A stretch of DNA of 64,000 nt from Polyangiaceae bacterium (lineage in GTDB: Bacteria; Myxococcota_A; Polyangia; Polyangiales; Polyangiaceae). The notes beneath the pieces are model-generated. The model had not been told where the DNA came from. It searched no databases and saw only the letters and a list, made by a program, of their open reading frames with translations. The stretch is taken from assembly GCA_015075635.1 (NCBI GenBank), contig JABTUA010000001.1, positions 744,001 to 808,000 on the forward strand. Reading direction: 5' to 3'. Position numbers and translations under genes: made by a program. Shown here piece by piece: positions 16,449 to 25,821 of the stretch (positions are counted from its first letter, which is position 1; each line of letters begins with the position of its first letter).

Positions 16449-18323
16449 ATGCGCTGGGTAGCGGCTCTGGGGTTGGTTCCGCTCGGGCTAGCGGGCGTGT
16501 TCCTGACGCAGGCGTGCGGTGAAGACGCGGAGGTCAGCTCGCCCGGGAGCAAGCCCTACTGCGAGCAGGAGCCCGCCGGCAGCGCCCACAACGTGGAGAT
16601 CGCCTGCGATCAACGCTGCCCAGGGGACCCCGGCTGCAAGCCGAGCGACGACGCGACCTTCTACGCCGGCGCGGCGAGCGAGGACATCTCGCCGCTGGTC
16701 GACCACGTCGTCGCCTTCGCGCCGACCAGCACCAAGAAGCACGAGTTCAATCCCTTCGCGGGCGACAAATGCGTCAAGAAGGGCTCCTGCGACCTCGCTG
16801 ACGTGACCAAGTGCGCCGCCGTCGATCCGATGAAGTGCACGTGGATCGCCGGCTTCGGCGCCGGGCGCGCCGCCGAAGGCAACGCCGATCAGACCAGCGT
16901 GCGCTGCGCCGTCCTCCGGCGCGGCAACACCAAGATCGGCCTGTGCGCGGTGGACGCGGTGGGCTGGTTCTACAACGAGGTCGAGAAGACGCGCGAGCTG
17001 ATCGCGACCGACTACCCCGAGCTCGATCTGGATTTCTTGGCCGTCGCCGCCACCCACGTCCACGAGACCCAGGATACGATGGGGATCTGGGGCCCCTCCG
17101 ACACCGCGAGCGGCGTCAAGGACGAGTACAACGCGTTGATCCGCCAGAAGACGGCGGCGGCCCTCGCCAAGGCCAACGCCCAGCTCGAGCCCGTGCAGAT
17201 CCAGCTCGGCAAGTCGATCGTGGACGGGCACATTCCCGGCACCGATCCCGGCAAACACGGCACCGCGGCCTTCGTCAGCGACACCCGCGATCCGGTCGTG
17301 ATCGACAACGAGCTCCGGGTGATGCGCTTCGTCGCCACGGACGACCAGGCCACCGTCGCGACGCTGATCAACTTCACCAGCCACCCCGAGTTCGGCGGCG
17401 ACGAGAACCTGCTCACCAGCGCGGACTTCGTGCACACGCTGCGCGAAGGCGTCGAAAAGGGCCAGGAGGTGACGACCCCAGGCGGCAGCTTGAAGACGCC
17501 CGGCTTCGGGGGTGTGGCCATCTTCTTCAACGGACCCCTTGGCGGCCAGGTCGGCCCCGGCCAGGTGAACCACACCGATTTCGAGGGGAATCCGGTGCCG
17601 GAGGGCCTGGAGCGCGCCTACAACAACGGCCGCCTCCTGGCAGTGTACGCCCACGAGGCGCTCACGGTGGGAGTCGAGACGCTCGAGACCGCCGCGCTCG
17701 GGTTTCGCGCACGCGAGCTCTACGTGGACGTGCTGAACACGGGCTACCACATCGCCCTGGCGCAGCAGCTCTTCCACCGCGACGGCTACTTCTTCGACAA
17801 GTACAAGGAGCTCGGCGAGGACAACATCCCGGCGATCCGCACGCAGATCGCCGTGATCGACGTGGGTCCCGTGGAGCTGGTGGGCTTCCCGGCAGAGCTC
17901 CACGCCGAGCTCTTGCTCGCGACGCCCGACGGCAAGAGCGCCCTCGACCCGCCTTACCCGTTCACGCCCAAGCCCTACTTCGTGCTCAACGACAAGGCCA
18001 CGAACCCGAATTGCGGCACCGACGGCTACTCGCAGTGCGACGACGGTCCACCCGCCATCGAACAGATGGACCGCAGCAAGATCATCGATCTGGCCCGCGA
18101 CCAGAAGGCGAAGTACCGCTGGGCGGTCGGGCTGATGCAGGACGAGATCGGCTACATCGTCCCCGATTACGACTACAAGCTCGACGCGCAGAACCCGTAC
18201 CTCGAGGAAGCCTCGCCGGGCGATCACTACGAGGAGACGAACTCCGTCGGCACCAACGTGCAGGCACAGGTGGTCGAGCCGATCTTGCAGCTCTTGAGGT
18301 CGCCGCCGGTCGTGAAACGCTAG
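16449..18323 (+). CDS. neutral/alkaline ceramidase-like secreted protein
   Basis: A 624-aa protein. The N-terminal hydrophobic segment ends TQAC (possible lipoprotein). The core resembles the neutral ceramidase N-terminal domain: AASEDISPL, WIAGFGAGR, VRCAVLRRGNTKIGLCAVDAVG and an AATHVHETQD motif with metal-type His residues, and later NFTSHPEFGGDENLLTSADF. Family members deacylate ceramide at the cell surface with a zinc centre. The Cys-rich front part is unlike the standard enzyme, and overall similarity is judged by eye, so activity on sphingolipid is only suggested. It ends in a CTAG interlocked with the convergent sulfatase-like gene. Confidence 0.6.
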   Translation: MRWVAALGLVPLGLAGVFLTQACGEDAEVSSPGSKPYCEQEPAGSAHNVEIACDQRCPGDPGCKPSDDATFYAGAASEDISPLVDHVVAFAPTSTKKHEFNPFAGDKCVKKGSCDLADVTKCAAVDPMKCTWIAGFGAGRAAEGNADQTSVRCAVLRRGNTKIGLCAVDAVGWFYNEVEKTRELIATDYPELDLDFLAVAATHVHETQDTMGIWGPSDTASGVKDEYNALIRQKTAAALAKANAQLEPVQIQLGKSIVDGHIPGTDPGKHGTAAFVSDTRDPVVIDNELRVMRFVATDDQATVATLINFTSHPEFGGDENLLTSADFVHTLREGVEKGQEVTTPGGSLKTPGFGGVAIFFNGPLGGQVGPGQVNHTDFEGNPVPEGLERAYNNGRLLAVYAHEALTVGVETLETAALGFRARELYVDVLNTGYHIALAQQLFHRDGYFFDKYKELGEDNIPAIRTQIAVIDVGPVELVGFPAELHAELLLATPDGKSALDPPYPFTPKPYFVLNDKATNPNCGTDGYSQCDDGPPAIEQMDRSKIIDLARDQKAKYRWAVGLMQDEIGYIVPDYDYKLDAQNPYLEEASPGDHYEETNSVGTNVQAQVVEPILQLLRSPPVVKR

Positions 18324-20629
18324 ATGTCCCCCCACACGGTGAGCGCGGCGCCCGTGTCGGGGTCGATGCTGGCGGGTTCGCGCGGCGCCAGCCGGCGCGT
18401 CGCGCCCGCCGAGAAGGCGTCGCAGGTCCACTGCCACGCTGCCCAACCGGCGATGGGCTTCAGCGCGAACACGTCGTTCACGCAGGCCGGATCGACGTCC
18501 AGCTGGCACAAGCGCGGGGGCTTGCCCAGTGCTCCCTCGAGCAGCCACGGCCCGAGGCGCGTGGAGTAGCGGTCACCGAGGGAGGCGACGAGCCCGCGCC
18601 CGAGCAGCGGTTCCATGCCTTCGGCAGCGGCGAACAGGTCGGCGCCGGCCGGTCCCTGAAGCTTGAGCGCGCGCAAGACGGTGGCCGCCACGTCCACGGT
18701 CGTGACGGGCGTGTGCACCTCCTTGGCCGCGAACTTGCCACCCGGGAACTTCACCAGCAGCGGGACCGAGAGGCGCTCCTCGGAGAGATCCCCCGCGGGA
18801 TCGAACGGCGTGTCCGGCGGGTCGCCCGGGGCGACGTCGCCGACGAAGACGAACAGCGTGGACTCCCAGATGCCCTTCTTCTTCAGCACGGAGATCAGCT
18901 GTCCGAGCGCGACGTCTTGCTTGTTGAGCGAAGCCTGCACCAGCGCGCGCAACCTCGCCCAGTCGTCGTCGCCGAGCTTCTTCTGCCCGCGCCGCTGCGA
19001 GCGCAGGCGCGAGAGCACGATGCCGCCGCGTCGCGGCTCGAGCTGGCCGCCGTACTCCTCCGGCGGCAGTAGCGCCGCCTCTTCCCTGCTGACGTCCCAG
19101 GGCGGGTGAGCGCCACGCGCGTGGATCACCAGCAGGCGCCGCCCCGCTTCGCCACCGCCCAGCTCGTCGTCGAGCCAGCGCGCCGCGCTCGCTACCGGCT
19201 GAGTGGCCTCGACGTCCTGAACCGGCGAGACTTGTGCGAAGCGATCCCATCCCGCGTCGAAGCCGAAGGCCGAGAACGTGGTCGGCGCTCCGGTGAACAT
19301 CGCCGTGCGCCCGCTCGCTTCCTTGAGCAACTCGCCCAGCGTGCGCGCGACCTTCGGCAGGCGGGCGGCCTGATCCTCGAGCGCGTGGACCTGCGGCGGC
19401 TCGCCGGTGAGCAGACTGCCGACGACCGCTGCCGGGACCGTGGTCGGTGCGCGATACGCGCTGAACGCGGCGCTCGCCCGCGACAGCTCGCCCAGAGCGG
19501 TGAGCCCGCCGCTGGGACCCCAGGGCGGGATCACGCGCCGGTCCGTGCCCGCGGACACGAACAGGACCACGGTCGAGGCCTCGGGGACGCGGCTCGCCTC
19601 GCTGGTGCGTACCAGCAGCGGATCGCCGAACAAGACGCGCCCGCCCTTGGTGCTCTCGAGCGCACGCAGCTCCAGGGCAACCACCCGCGCGGCGTGCTCC
19701 TTCAGGCTCACGCGGAGCGGAGTCCAGGTGGCCCCGGGACCGCCGGTCAGCTTGCGTTCCTCCAGCACCACCGGCGCCTCGCCGTCGGCCAGCACGCGCA
19801 CGTCGAGCGCCCCCTTGCCGTCGCCCCAGAAGCCCAGGTCGGCGCGCAGCTCCGCGTCCGGCGAGAGCAAGACGCGGCAGCGCACGGACGCCGGCGCGCG
19901 CAGCGCAAGCGCGCGCCGCGGCACGCCGTCGAGCACGGCATCGGTGGTCAGATCGCGCAGGGTCGGCGCCGCGTAGCTCGCGCCCGCCTCGTCCGGCGGT
20001 CCCACGCGGATCCAGTCGAGCTCGGCCAGCGGATCGCTCGAACCGCGGGGGCGGCCCGCGAAGCTCAGGGTCAGCGTGTAGCGCCCGGCGGCGAGCGCGG
20101 CCTTCAGCACCGGGAACGAGACGGTCTTGGTCTCGCCGGCGGCGAGCTTGACGCTGCCCAGGCGGCGCTCGCCCAGGACCGCGGTGACCGACCGCGCGAC
20201 CCCAGGGCGGAGCCTCAGGCTGACCTCGGTCTCCTCGTGGGCCTCGTCGAGCGGGATCTCGTAGCTGACCCGCGGCACCAGCACTCTCGCCACGCTCGCG
20301 CCCTCCCGTTCGGCGTCCGCGACGTCTTCGAAGGGCTCCGCGCGAAAGCCCCGGCTGGCCCGCGTCGCGGCCGTCCCGAGGTCCAGGAGAAAACCGCGGT
20401 GGCGGACCTCACAGCTGGGCAGCCGCGCGATCAGCGCCTCACTCTCGCGAGGGGCCGGCGAAGGAGCGTCGGCGCTCGGGGCAGGTGCCCCGGCCGCGTC
20501 CGAGGCCGCAGCGCTGGGCTTCTGCTCGCACGCCGGGGCGAGCCCGCCGAGCGCCAGCCCAGCCACGACGACCGCGAACCGCGAGGTCACCGCCGTCGCA
20601 TAGCCCGAAACCCTCCGAGCCGCGATCAC
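18320..20629 (-). CDS. sulfatase-fold lipoprotein with degenerate active site
   Basis: A 769-aa lipoprotein (signal ending LAPAC). The first 350 residues are beta-rich. The second half has the alkaline phosphatase/sulfatase fold order: VVLFVSAGTDRR, AYRAPTTVPAAVVGSLLTG, LGELLKEASGRTAMFTG, HARGAHPPWD and FVFVGDVAPGD. At the place of the C/S-x-P-x-R nucleophile motif it reads TTVPAAVV. The first metal Asp is missing (SAGT instead of an iDT-type motif), and the DHG metal motif is DVA. It probably cannot hydrolyse sulfate and may bind a substrate instead. The GTG start overlaps the stop of the upstream regulator gene (GTGA). Confidence 0.75.
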   Translation of the reverse strand: MIAARRVSGYATAVTSRFAVVVAGLALGGLAPACEQKPSAAASDAAGAPAPSADAPSPAPRESEALIARLPSCEVRHRGFLLDLGTAATRASRGFRAEPFEDVADAEREGASVARVLVPRVSYEIPLDEAHEETEVSLRLRPGVARSVTAVLGERRLGSVKLAAGETKTVSFPVLKAALAAGRYTLTLSFAGRPRGSSDPLAELDWIRVGPPDEAGASYAAPTLRDLTTDAVLDGVPRRALALRAPASVRCRVLLSPDAELRADLGFWGDGKGALDVRVLADGEAPVVLEERKLTGGPGATWTPLRVSLKEHAARVVALELRALESTKGGRVLFGDPLLVRTSEASRVPEASTVVLFVSAGTDRRVIPPWGPSGGLTALGELSRASAAFSAYRAPTTVPAAVVGSLLTGEPPQVHALEDQAARLPKVARTLGELLKEASGRTAMFTGAPTTFSAFGFDAGWDRFAQVSPVQDVEATQPVASAARWLDDELGGGEAGRRLLVIHARGAHPPWDVSREEAALLPPEEYGGQLEPRRGGIVLSRLRSQRRGQKKLGDDDWARLRALVQASLNKQDVALGQLISVLKKKGIWESTLFVFVGDVAPGDPPDTPFDPAGDLSEERLSVPLLVKFPGGKFAAKEVHTPVTTVDVAATVLRALKLQGPAGADLFAAAEGMEPLLGRGLVASLGDRYSTRLGPWLLEGALGKPPRLCQLDVDPACVNDVFALKPIAGWAAWQWTCDAFSAGATRRLAPREPASIDPDTGAALTVWGDI

Positions 20630-23600
20630 GGGGTCGCGGCAGGCCGCGACACCAGGAACCGGCGGCCGACCTTGACCTCGACTTGGACGCTCAAATCGCC
20701 GTCCGGGGCCTTGATCACCACCGCGTGCGGTCCAGCCGAGACCGGCACCTTTCGCTTGGGCCCGCGTCCGACGAAGGTTCCGTCCACGTAGACGGGGTGA
20801 TTTTCGCCGATGGACACCTCGATCACGCCCTTGTCGCTCGACACGGGGGTGCCGACGTCGAGACCTAGCTCTTCGACGGCGAGCTTGACCACCGGCGCGG
20901 CCGCGGGCTTCGCGGCGACGGGCGCGGCGCTCTCGACCGGCGCTGCACCCTGGGTGGTGTCCGTCGGCGGCGTGAGCAGCTTCGTGCGCACCCAGGTGAC
21001 ACCGAAGAAAGCGGTCACCGCGGCAGCCGCCATGATCAGCGCGATCTTCCCCATGCCCATCGGCTTGTCTTGCGCCAGTGCTTTCGCGGGTGCGGGACGG
21101 GGCGCGGCGGACCGCTTGGAGGCAGGCGGGGCGGCCGCGCCGGTGGCCTTCTTGCGCGGGAACTCGATGGGCTTGGCTGAAGGCAGGGTGGCGTTCATTG
21201 CCGCTTTCTCCGATTTCGGCTGGGCTTCGTGCTCTGCCGGCGAAGGCTCGGCGCGCAGGGTCTCGGGGGTGTGGGTCTCGCGCTGGCTCACCAGCGGCAC
21301 CGGGCTCTCACGCTGGCTCACCAGCGGCACCGGGCTCTCGCGCTCGTCCTCGTCCTCGCCCTCGTCTTCCCGACCCTGAACCTCCTCCGAGCGCGCGGTC
21401 TCGAGGGCAGGCTCGGCAGCGGGTTCGACCTCCGCGGGCTCCGCAGGCTCCGCGGGCGCGGCGCTGGCGACGGGCGCGGCCTCGGCACTGGCCGTTGGCT
21501 CGGGCGCCAGCGGGTAGCGCACCGGACCCATCCCCGGCGCGGTACGCGGCTCCTCCGGGAAAGGCTGCGACGCCTCCGGCGCCATCACCGGCACGGGGGT
21601 GACCGTGCGGCTGAACGGCAGCGGCGCCGAGGCCTCGCGCAGCACCACGTCGGGCTTCTCCCAGCGCGCCACCGAGTCGCCAAGGTCCGGCGGTGCCGGC
21701 GATAGATCCAAGGTGAAGAGCGGCCCAGGCGAGGGCTCCAAGGGAAGCTCGGTGCCCACCTCCGGCGCGGGCACGCTGGCCTCCAGATCGACCGGCTGCC
21801 CGTCACGCACGACCTCGATCACGGCGCCACGCCGCGCGATGTCCGCCAGGACCTGCTCCAGGAAGTAGCGCTGGCTCGGAGCCTCGGCCAGGAGCTCCCG
21901 GGGGCGGGCGCCGCCGAGCAGCTTCGCGAAGAGTCCGCGCGCCGGCTCCGGCGTCGAGTCCAGGTAGGCGCCCACGGTCTCGCCGTCCACGATCACCGAG
22001 TCGAGCTGATCGAGCTCCGAGCCCTCGAACAGCCGGGCCAAGGCCCGCGCGCGGCGCACGCGCGGCTTGACCAGCTCGTCCAGCGTGCCCGTGAAATCCT
22101 GCCGCGCCGGCGCCGCGCTCGGCACCACCACGAAGCGACCCGCCGTCACGCCGATCAGCGCGTCGAGCACGCGGGCGCCGCGCTCGAACGAGCCGTCGGC
22201 GGCGGTCCGCGTGACGCAGCGGATGCTGCCGTCGCGCATCTCGATCTCGTAGAGATAGACCGAGTCGCGCACCACGATCCGCGAGCTCGGCAGGTGGCGC
22301 CGGCAGAGCTCCAGCAGCGTGCGCGTGGTGAGCCCGTCCAGCCGCCCGCGCACCTCACCGCCGGAGGCGAGGCGCGACTCCACCCGCGCCCGCGGCCGCA
22401 TCACCTCGCGAATGCGCGACAGCACCGTCGACGCAGCGGCCTCCTTGCGCAGGTAGCCGTCGGCGCCGGCACCCAGCTCGCGCACTCGCTGCAACAGGTC
22501 TTCCTTCCACGAGAGCAGGATCACCGGCACGTCGCGCACCGCCACGTCGCGCTTGACGTCGCGGCACAGCGAGAAGCCGTCGAGCCCCGGCATCAGCACG
22601 TCGCTGACCACCAGATCGGGGAAACCCTCCAGCACCAGGTCGCGCGCTCGGAGGCCGTCGTGCGCCTCGGCCACCTCGACTCCGGAAGTGCGCAAGAGGC
22701 CGCTCAGGAACCAGACCACCGCCGGATCGTCGTCCACGACCACCGCGCGACGCCCCTCGAGCCGCACGCCGTCGCTGCGCCGGAGCGCTCCGCCCCGCTC
22801 GCCTGCCCGCCGATCGGCTCCAGTCCAGGGGGCCAGAGGCACGGCGCCCTCCGGTCCGCCGGAGGTGAAGCGCACGCTGCCGCGGGAGCGCATGGTCAGG
22901 AGCTCGCGCACCCGGGCCACCGCGCCCCAGACCGCGGCCAGAACGTCGGTGCCCTCGCCGAGCGGAACGCTCACGGCGGAGCTCGCCGGCTCGACCCCCT
23001 CGACCAGCCCACGCCGCACTTCCGCGGCGATGCGCTGAGCCAGCTCGTCCACGGTCACGTCGCCGATGGGCTCGCGGGGCCCGCGCAGCCCGGTCTCGTG
23101 CTGACAGGCCTCGAGGACCGCGCGCCAGAGCGCGTCCGGTCCCACCGGCTTCGGCAGCACTCGTGCCGCACCGAGCGACACGAACCCCGAAGCGGCCTCG
23201 GGGTGCTCGAAGGAGCCGACCACGATCACGGGAAAGGAGGGCAGGTTCGGATCGTGGGCCAGGTTCTCGATCAGCTCCCGGGCACCCCTCAGGTCCCCGT
23301 CGATCACCGCGACGTCGGGCCCCACGCGCTCGGCGAGCTCGCGAAACGCCTCGGCGTCCGCCGCGAGCTCCACCTCGATGCCTTCTTCGTCGGCGGCGGC
23401 CAGGGAGCTCTCCAGCGCCGGCGGTCCGAACACCAGGATGCAGAGCGGCCAGCCCGATGCGAGCAGACCGACGTCATCGGGCAGCTCGACGCCGGAACGC
23501 GGCGGCTTGGCGCCCCAGGCGATGGACGGCAAGAGGTCCAGCGCCCGCGAGACCTCCGCCAGCTCGGTGGAAGACACCGGGCCGCCGCCGGCGCTTCGAC

Positions 23601-23853
23601 CCAGGGCTCGCTCCGCGTCCTCGAGCGCGTCGGCCACGCCGTCGAAGCCGAGCACGCGGGCCGCCGAGCCGAGCGCGTGCAAGCGGCGCTGCAGCATGTC
23701 CCGGCGCTCGCGGGAGCTCGGCGCGTCCTCCAGCTGCTGGAGCGTGTTGCGCAGCGCGGTGAGGCGGCGGCCGAGCGTCGCCACGAACTCCGCTCTGGCC
23801 CGGGCGACCCGGGTCCCGGCGGATTGGGGGAGAGCCTCCTCGGCCTCGATCAT
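20626..23853 (-). CDS. large Hpt-receiver-DUF4388-PEGA signalling protein
   Basis: A 1075-aa protein. Residues 1-110 form a helical Hpt-like bundle. Residues about 130-240 form a first, atypical receiver (VAVIDGDLRG, VIVVGSF, VLPKPVG). Residues 365-480 form a typical receiver with VVVDDDPAVVW, phospho-acceptor Asp in VVSDVLMPGLDG and Lys in DGYLRKEAA. Residues about 498-600 form a DUF4388-type domain. A long acidic linker follows with a duplicated 10-residue RESPVPLVSQ repeat. A transmembrane helix lies near 931-951 and a C-terminal PEGA domain near 990-1070 (YVDGTFVGRGPKRKVPVSAGPH). The PEGA side would be outside the membrane. It is coupled to the sulfatase-like lipoprotein gene downstream. 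Confidence 0.8.
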   Translation of the reverse strand: MIEAEEALPQSAGTRVARARAEFVATLGRRLTALRNTLQQLEDAPSSRERRDMLQRRLHALGSAARVLGFDGVADALEDAERALGRSAGGGPVSSTELAEVSRALDLLPSIAWGAKPPRSGVELPDDVGLLASGWPLCILVFGPPALESSLAAADEEGIEVELAADAEAFRELAERVGPDVAVIDGDLRGARELIENLAHDPNLPSFPVIVVGSFEHPEAASGFVSLGAARVLPKPVGPDALWRAVLEACQHETGLRGPREPIGDVTVDELAQRIAAEVRRGLVEGVEPASSAVSVPLGEGTDVLAAVWGAVARVRELLTMRSRGSVRFTSGGPEGAVPLAPWTGADRRAGERGGALRRSDGVRLEGRRAVVVDDDPAVVWFLSGLLRTSGVEVAEAHDGLRARDLVLEGFPDLVVSDVLMPGLDGFSLCRDVKRDVAVRDVPVILLSWKEDLLQRVRELGAGADGYLRKEAAASTVLSRIREVMRPRARVESRLASGGEVRGRLDGLTTRTLLELCRRHLPSSRIVVRDSVYLYEIEMRDGSIRCVTRTAADGSFERGARVLDALIGVTAGRFVVVPSAAPARQDFTGTLDELVKPRVRRARALARLFEGSELDQLDSVIVDGETVGAYLDSTPEPARGLFAKLLGGARPRELLAEAPSQRYFLEQVLADIARRGAVIEVVRDGQPVDLEASVPAPEVGTELPLEPSPGPLFTLDLSPAPPDLGDSVARWEKPDVVLREASAPLPFSRTVTPVPVMAPEASQPFPEEPRTAPGMGPVRYPLAPEPTASAEAAPVASAAPAEPAEPAEVEPAAEPALETARSEEVQGREDEGEDEDERESPVPLVSQRESPVPLVSQRETHTPETLRAEPSPAEHEAQPKSEKAAMNATLPSAKPIEFPRKKATGAAAPPASKRSAAPRPAPAKALAQDKPMGMGKIALIMAAAAVTAFFGVTWVRTKLLTPPTDTTQGAAPVESAAPVAAKPAAAPVVKLAVEELGLDVGTPVSSDKGVIEVSIGENHPVYVDGTFVGRGPKRKVPVSAGPHAVVIKAPDGDLSVQVEVKVGRRFLVSRPAATP
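21281..21340. repeat. two tandem 30-bp repeats in the linker
   Basis: The 30-bp unit beginning CGCTGGCTCACC occurs twice without a mismatch (21281-21310, 21311-21340). It encodes RESPVPLVSQ twice in the linker of the large signalling protein, followed by a third divergent RET. This is a recent in-frame duplication. Confidence 0.85.
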
Positions 23854-23860
23854 CGTCCGG

Positions 23861-23869
23861 GCCCTATCA
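23861..23869 (-). promoter_or_regulatory. possible extended -10 of the signalling gene
   Basis: On the - strand TGA-TAGGGC ends 7 nt before the ATG at 23853. The TGn element before the hexamer fits an extended -10. A leaderless or near-leaderless start is implied. Confidence 0.35.
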
Positions 23870-23919
23870 CAAGCCGAACGGATGCCCCATTTTTCGGATC
23901 CTGGTGCGCCCGACGGGCG

Positions 23920-24990
23920 CTAGCTGGCCCCGAGCCGCTCCAGGACCGCCGCGGCCGACTCTTCGGTGCTCAGGCTGCCGCCCACGTCCTTGGTGCACTT
24001 GCCGGCCTCCAGGGCGTCCGCCACGGCCTCGTCGATGCGTTGCTCCTCCTCGGGCCAACCGAGGTGGGCGAGCAGCATGCCGACGGTCAGGAGCGCCGCG
24101 AACGGGTTCGCCAGGTTCTTGCCGGCGAGGGGCGGCGCGGAGCCGTGGACCGGCTCGAACAGGCCCACCTTCCCCGGCACTGCGGGGTGGACGTTGGCGC
24201 TCGCGGCCATGCCCAGCCCACCCTGGAACGCGGCTCCGAGGTCGGTGACGATGTCTCCGAACAGGTTGTTCGTGACCACCACGTCGAACTGGCTCGGGTC
24301 CTGCACCATGTAGAGGCAGAGCGCGTCGATGTAGACGTGGGTGGCCTGGATCTCCGGAAATTCGCGGCGCACCTCGTCGAACACCCTGAGCCACAGCTCG
24401 TGGGCGTGGCGCATGGCGTTGGACTTGTCGGCCATGTGCACGCGTTTCCTGCCCTGCGCCTTCGCGAACTCGAAGGCCGCGCGGATGATGCGCTCGACGC
24501 CCTTGCGCGTGTTGACGTCCTCGTTGATGGCGATCTCGTCCGGCGTGCCGCGCTTCACCTGACCGCCCACGCCGACGTACACGCCCTCGGTGTTCTCGCG
24601 GAACACGACGAAGTCCACGTCCTTCTTGCCACGTCCCTTGAGCGGGACCAGTCGGTCGCTCAGCGCCTTCACGGGGCGGATGTTGGCGTACAGGTCGAGG
24701 CCGAAGCGCAGCCCGAACAAGATGTCGCGCGCGTGCTCCATCGTCGGCACGCGGGGATCGCCCAGCGCCCCGAGCAGCACCGCCGAGCACTCGCGCTGGA
24801 TGGCGATGAAGATCTCCTTCGGCATCGTGGTGCCGTCGCGCAGGAAGCGCTCCGCGCCGAGATCGAGCTGCCACAGATCGATGGGAAGGCCGCGACCGGC
24901 GTAGCGCTCGAGGAGTCGTGTGGCCTCACGGGTCACTTCCGGCCCGATGCCATCGCCCCCGATGATCGCGATCTTCTTCTTGTTCGGCAC
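23920..24990 (-). CDS. leuB: 3-isopropylmalate dehydrogenase (isocitrate/isopropylmalate dehydrogenase family)
   Basis: A 356-aa beta-decarboxylating dehydrogenase with GDGIGPEVTREA at the N-terminus and FGLRFGLDLYANIRP. It also has FRENTEGVYVGVGG, the active-site Lys in MADKSNAMRH, NLFGDIVTDLGAAFQGGLGMAASAN (metal Asp residues) and VHGSAPPLAGKNLANP (NAD site). Isopropylmalate dehydrogenase is the usual assignment for this size and motif set; tartrate/isocitrate homologues share them. It starts with GTG just after dapF, in a dapF-leuB operon. Leucine biosynthesis: oxidation of 3-isopropylmalate to 2-ketoisocaproate. Confidence 0.75.
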   Translation of the reverse strand: MPNKKKIAIIGGDGIGPEVTREATRLLERYAGRGLPIDLWQLDLGAERFLRDGTTMPKEIFIAIQRECSAVLLGALGDPRVPTMEHARDILFGLRFGLDLYANIRPVKALSDRLVPLKGRGKKDVDFVVFRENTEGVYVGVGGQVKRGTPDEIAINEDVNTRKGVERIIRAAFEFAKAQGRKRVHMADKSNAMRHAHELWLRVFDEVRREFPEIQATHVYIDALCLYMVQDPSQFDVVVTNNLFGDIVTDLGAAFQGGLGMAASANVHPAVPGKVGLFEPVHGSAPPLAGKNLANPFAALLTVGMLLAHLGWPEEEQRIDEAVADALEAGKCTKDVGGSLSTEESAAAVLERLGAS

Positions 24991-24999
24991 GGCACGGGT

Positions 25000-25821
25000 C
25001 TAAGCGCGCGAAAGTCCGGCGTCGAGGGGAGTCTCGCCGCTGAACACCCGGCGAGCCGGTCCTCGCATGCTGACCTCGAGGGAGCCCTCGGCCACCGTGA
25101 TCTCGAGCCTGCCGCCCGGCAGATCGACGGCGATGGGCGCGTCGTAGCGGGCGCGGCCGGAGCGAATCGCGGCGACGGCGGTGGCGCAGGCCCCGGTGCC
25201 GCAGGCCAACGTGCGCCCGACCCCACGCTCCCAGACCACCAGGTCGAAGGCGGCGTCGCCTTTTTGGCGTGCGAGCTCCACGTTGGTGCCCTCGGGGAGC
25301 TCTGCCGAGACCGCCGGCCCCAGCCGGTCGGCGTGGGCCGCGTCGAGCGGCTCCTCGAAGCTGATGGCGTGGGGGTTGCCCATCGAGACCCGCGCGAAGG
25401 TCAAGCGGCGGCCGTCGAAGGCGACCGCGAGCTCGGGCTCCGGCCGCCCGCGCCCCATGCCGACCCGGACGTGCGCGCTGTCGCCGTCGCGCTCCACCTC
25501 GCACAGGAGCGGACCGGCGTCGGTGTCGATCACGTAGCTGATGCCGGCGGCGCCGTCCCTCCGGGCCAAGTGCAGCGCCACGCAGCGGATGCCGTTGCCG
25601 CACATCTCCGGCCGCGAGCCGTCGGCGTTCAGCACCAGCATGCGCGCGCGCGCGCCGCTGCTCGACGGGGGTACGACCAGGAGCACGCCGTCGGCGCCGA
25701 TGCCGAAGTGGCGATCGCAGAGCGCGCGGGCGCGCTCCGGATCGAGCGCGTCGGCTCGCGCCGCATCGATCACGACGAAGTCGTTGCCGAGCCCCTCGTA
25801 CTTGTGGAACGTGAGCGTCAC
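25000..25821 (-). CDS. dapF: diaminopimelate epimerase
   Basis: A 273-aa enzyme with the two active-site Cys motifs of DapF: SRPEMCGNGIRC (first Cys) and ACGTGACATAVAA (second Cys). Also present are the N-terminal YEGLGNDFVVID and MGNPHAI. It converts LL- to meso-diaminopimelate for lysine and peptidoglycan. It starts at GTG overlapping the stop of the DUF167 gene (GTGA) and is followed by leuB after 9 nt. Confidence 0.93.
   Translation of the reverse strand: MTLTFHKYEGLGNDFVVIDAARADALDPERARALCDRHFGIGADGVLLVVPPSSSGARARMLVLNADGSRPEMCGNGIRCVALHLARRDGAAGISYVIDTDAGPLLCEVERDGDSAHVRVGMGRGRPEPELAVAFDGRRLTFARVSMGNPHAISFEEPLDAAHADRLGPAVSAELPEGTNVELARQKGDAAFDLVVWERGVGRTLACGTGACATAVAAIRSGRARYDAPIAVDLPGGRLEITVAEGSLEVSMRGPARRVFSGETPLDAGLSRA

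Noticed and set aside
24997-25002. TAGACC 6 nt before the leuB GTG as a -10 hexamer.
   Set aside because: The TAG is the stop codon of dapF, and leuB is in the same operon with dapF, so a promoter is not needed.
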